From Membranipora membranacea (lineage: Eukaryota; Bryozoa; Gymnolaemata; Cheilostomatida; Membraniporidae): a stretch of 64,000 nucleotides of DNA. A model generated the notes under the pieces. The model was not told the origin of the DNA. It ran no database searches and saw nothing but the letters and a program-made list of their open reading frames with translations. Numbering within the stretch: the first letter of the stretch is position 1; each line of letters begins with the position of its first letter. The stretch lies in the NCBI GenBank assembly GCA_914767715.1, contig OU612068.1, positions 31,372,001 to 31,436,000 of the forward strand, in the 5' to 3' direction. Positions 61,485-64,000 of this stretch are shown piece after piece. The translations under genes and the position numbers were made by a program.

Positions 61485-62948
61485 ATGGCTGACGCAGGAC
61501 TGAAGTCTCAGTTCCTGACCTTCTGTAACTTTGGTGTCGGAGCTGGAGGTAAATCCACACTAACAGATAAGAACATGACGAAGATGTTTAAAGATTGTAA
61601 GATTTACGGAAAGTCAGTTACCACTACAGACACAGATATAGCGTTCAGTAAGGTGAAGGAAAAGGGTAAAAAGTAAGGAGACAACAAACATCATAACACT
61701 TCTGTATTCAGTACTATGTGTCGTATTGTGTCATTTATTGCGAGATTATTACTATAATATTGACAACTAGCCATGGCAAGATAAAACATCTCACATCTGT
61801 TTTCAATGTCTCATTTATTCAAGATTTAAAGGGAGCGTTTACCTTTTTTTTCATAAATGATAAGAACAACTTTGGACGGGTGAAGTACTTATTCTGTATT
61901 ATTATAGAGAAATAACCTTTGAGGAATTCAAGAGGTTACTCAACGACCTAGCTCCTAAATACGCTAAGGACCACAAACTTGATCCTAGTAATGCATTCGA
62001 TGCCATGGTGACAGCTATATCAGGAAACGGTCCATCATTGGCTGGAACTACTGTAAGTATTTTATGTACTTACATGCTTCTTCTTCAGCCAAACCTCGTC
62101 GGTATTTCTGTTTCTGCTGCTCATCATGGAAAAGTTTGTTTTTGTATTTTGGAAATATACTTCTGATTGAGCACAGCAAATCTATTGAGTGGAACCAACA
62201 AAATGATCTTGATATACAGTAAGCACAGTAAGGCCAATAAGCTCAGCTAGGCGTTAATGGGCTGCTCGTGTTTAGGTCCACCTATCAACAACCTATCACC
62301 CTATAAATAGTTATGTGGATATGGTCGAATCAATGACAAGAAGGCTTCAGTTCCGTGTCATATGGATTATTTTGTGAATATACTGCTACCCTACCTCCAA
62401 GAAAATCATTTGTATAGAAATGTTTTGGGTTTGACCATAAACATCTAAACATGTATTTATATGTTTCTTGGTTTGACAAGCCCGATAGGTAAAAGTTTAG
62501 CATTATACTTATCCTGAGCAAGCTCTCTATGATGAGGGTGATATTGGGTAGTATAACTCATCGCCACTTCTGACAACCTGCCCAGGCTAGTACACTGACA
62601 GTCACAAGCAGCCATTACTGATATGCCATCGACGAGGGGTTCACTGACTCGTCAAATGAAAATGTAAAAAATCTTTAATAGCTTGTTTTTTTAAACCTGG
62701 CCTGTATGAGTAATATGAGTGACTGCGACACATTAACAATGTAATCTCTCTTTCTTATACACCAGGGAGTGAGTAAGACTGGAGGTGTGGAGAGGATGAC
62801 AGACCACACACAGTACACAGGTTCTCATAAGGAGAGATTCGACGAGGACGGTAAAGGAAAAGGAATGGATGGTCGACATAATGTAACAGACAATAGTGGT
62901 TATGTAGGCAACTACAAGGGTGCAGGCACCTTTGATAAAACTCACTAA
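61485..62948 (+). CDS. TPPP: Tubulin polymerization-promoting protein (TPPP/p25-alpha) homologue
   Basis: Three exons in phase: 61485-61672, 61908-62052, 62766-62948, giving 171 residues. The p25-alpha domain fills it: [69 protein letters not shown], then the conserved C-terminal core with [21 protein letters not shown], and a [16 protein letters not shown] end. TPPP proteins bind and bundle microtubules; in most animals and protists the family follows the presence of cilia. It is of the short invertebrate form, without the long disordered N-terminus of vertebrate TPPP1. The ATG context (AAACATGGCT) is good. AATAAA lies at 62978-62983, 30 bp past the stop. Confidence 0.93.
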
Positions 62949-64000
62949 ATAAGTAATGGAAAATAATTAGAAACTTGAATAAATTATAAATATAGTGGCA
63001 ATCTGTAAAAATTTCATGTCCTTGGATTTGATTCCTTCCTGCTTTAGTGAAGCAGCATGACAGCTAGGGATCCAACTACAGCTTTAACACAAATCTCAGT
63101 GCTCAAAACAGAGAGCTCTATATATTTCCAAAAAATTTATATTGGCACTCCGCTGTTGCTTCACTTATGGATATTGGTTTCCCGGCATACTGTGGGATTA
63201 TACGACATGCATTGAATTTACTGAGTTGAAGCCAGATAAAACATGTCAATTTTTCTGTGTGCTATATCATTGATGTTTCATTGTTCGATCAAGCCGTGCA
63301 GCACTGACACATTTAATTTGTGAGAATCACTTACATAAGAGTTTTAACTCACAGATTATCAAAGAGAAAAAATAATCATATAATGATGCTTGAGGCAGGA
63401 TCTGTTTGTGTTCCCGCTGCCTGCAGTATTGCCAATGAGAAGCAGTGACATAGATTGTTAGTATTAACATTTTCACTTAACCAGTTTCACATTTTGAGTA
63501 CAATCAGTTTTTGCTGTTTTAATGGTCTTTCTAACAATTCTAGTTATCACAGTGGTGCTTCACGTGTATCGAGTATTGTACAAAATAATACCCTCCGCTT
63601 TGGACAAAATATCATTAGTATATTTTTTGCATGTATCTGTAGGCTACCAAACCATAAGGAATAATGATGATCATTTTCAAATCAAAAGTTCTACATTTAG
63701 AAACAAAAATTTTCTGCAAGAGTGGAACTTATTTCATTGACCGAGAATTATACAGCTATCAGGACGTGTAATTGATTTGATTGAATTTTGGCTGAGAACT
63801 TACAGAATGTCACATCCCATAACAAGCTGTCTAAAATAACTGTGTACAGAGAGGAACGCACAACATTTGCAAATTGTATAATGATTATTTGGTTATGGTT
63901 TATAAAACTCTGGTAGTTATCCATGATCATCAGCTAATCAGGGCTGTCGACTAATTTTCTGGAAAAAGACTAGATTTTGTTGGAGACATAGATGGCAAGG
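62949..64000. other. Downstream of TPPP, no gene seen
   Basis: Holds the TPPP 3' UTR and polyadenylation signal. Short frames further on show no domain or splice-supported exon. Confidence 0.5.

Noticed and set aside
1-64000. CRISPR arrays, operons or phage genes
   Set aside because: The spliced genes, LINEs and SINEs show eukaryotic DNA; the tandem repeats have no spacer structure.

Overview
The window is from the nuclear genome of an invertebrate animal. Genes are split by many GT-AG introns, the DNA is AT-rich, and it holds several decayed non-LTR retrotransposons, tRNA-derived SINEs and foldback elements. The gene set (a Caspr/neurexin IV protein, TPPP/p25-alpha, AIRIM/C1orf109 and RING/B-box/coiled-coil proteins) is metazoan. 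I cannot name the phylum from sequence alone. Exon boundaries below were read by eye from splice sites and reading-frame phase.

Region 1 (1-20.3 kb): two tandem paralogous genes on the minus strand, each RING, (B-box), coiled coil, beta-propeller. The distal copy (13328 to beyond base 1) has one long intron. It holds a truncated LINE (2.9-4.4 kb) and a two-gene DNA-transposon-like cassette (6.96-11.2 kb): a broken transposase-like gene on the minus strand, with a 191-bp tandem repeat in its intron, and a divergent intact 259-codon ORF on the plus strand. That ORF is followed 15 nt after its stop by a canonical histone-type 3' stem-loop. The proximal copy (20237-16070) seems to have lost its B-boxes by an internal deletion.

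Region 2 (20.3-37.5 kb): repeat-rich. A plus-strand LINE is interrupted by a minus-strand LINE, which itself carries a 43-bp palindromic insert with an 8-bp duplication. Further along are an 11-bp minisatellite, a long-TIR element with a satellite-like core, a permuted second copy of that core, a hairpin MITE and a LINE 3' fragment. The last coding exons of one unrecognised plus-strand gene lie at 32.3-33.0 kb.

Region 3 (38.4-52 kb): a complete three-exon AIRIM homologue (plus) lies tail-to-tail with a complete 25-exon Caspr/neurexin IV gene (minus, 1381 aa by my exon model, all exons in phase). A roughly 620-bp foldback element sits just upstream of the Caspr start.

Region 4 (53-64 kb): a LINE endonuclease fragment, three tRNA-derived SINE pieces, an unrecognised multi-exon plus-strand gene (55.6-61.5 kb) and, immediately downstream, a complete three-exon TPPP gene (61485-62948, 171 aa). 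The genes show no evident common pathway: Caspr is a cell-junction adhesion receptor, TPPP a microtubule and cilium protein, AIRIM a ribosome-maturation factor.
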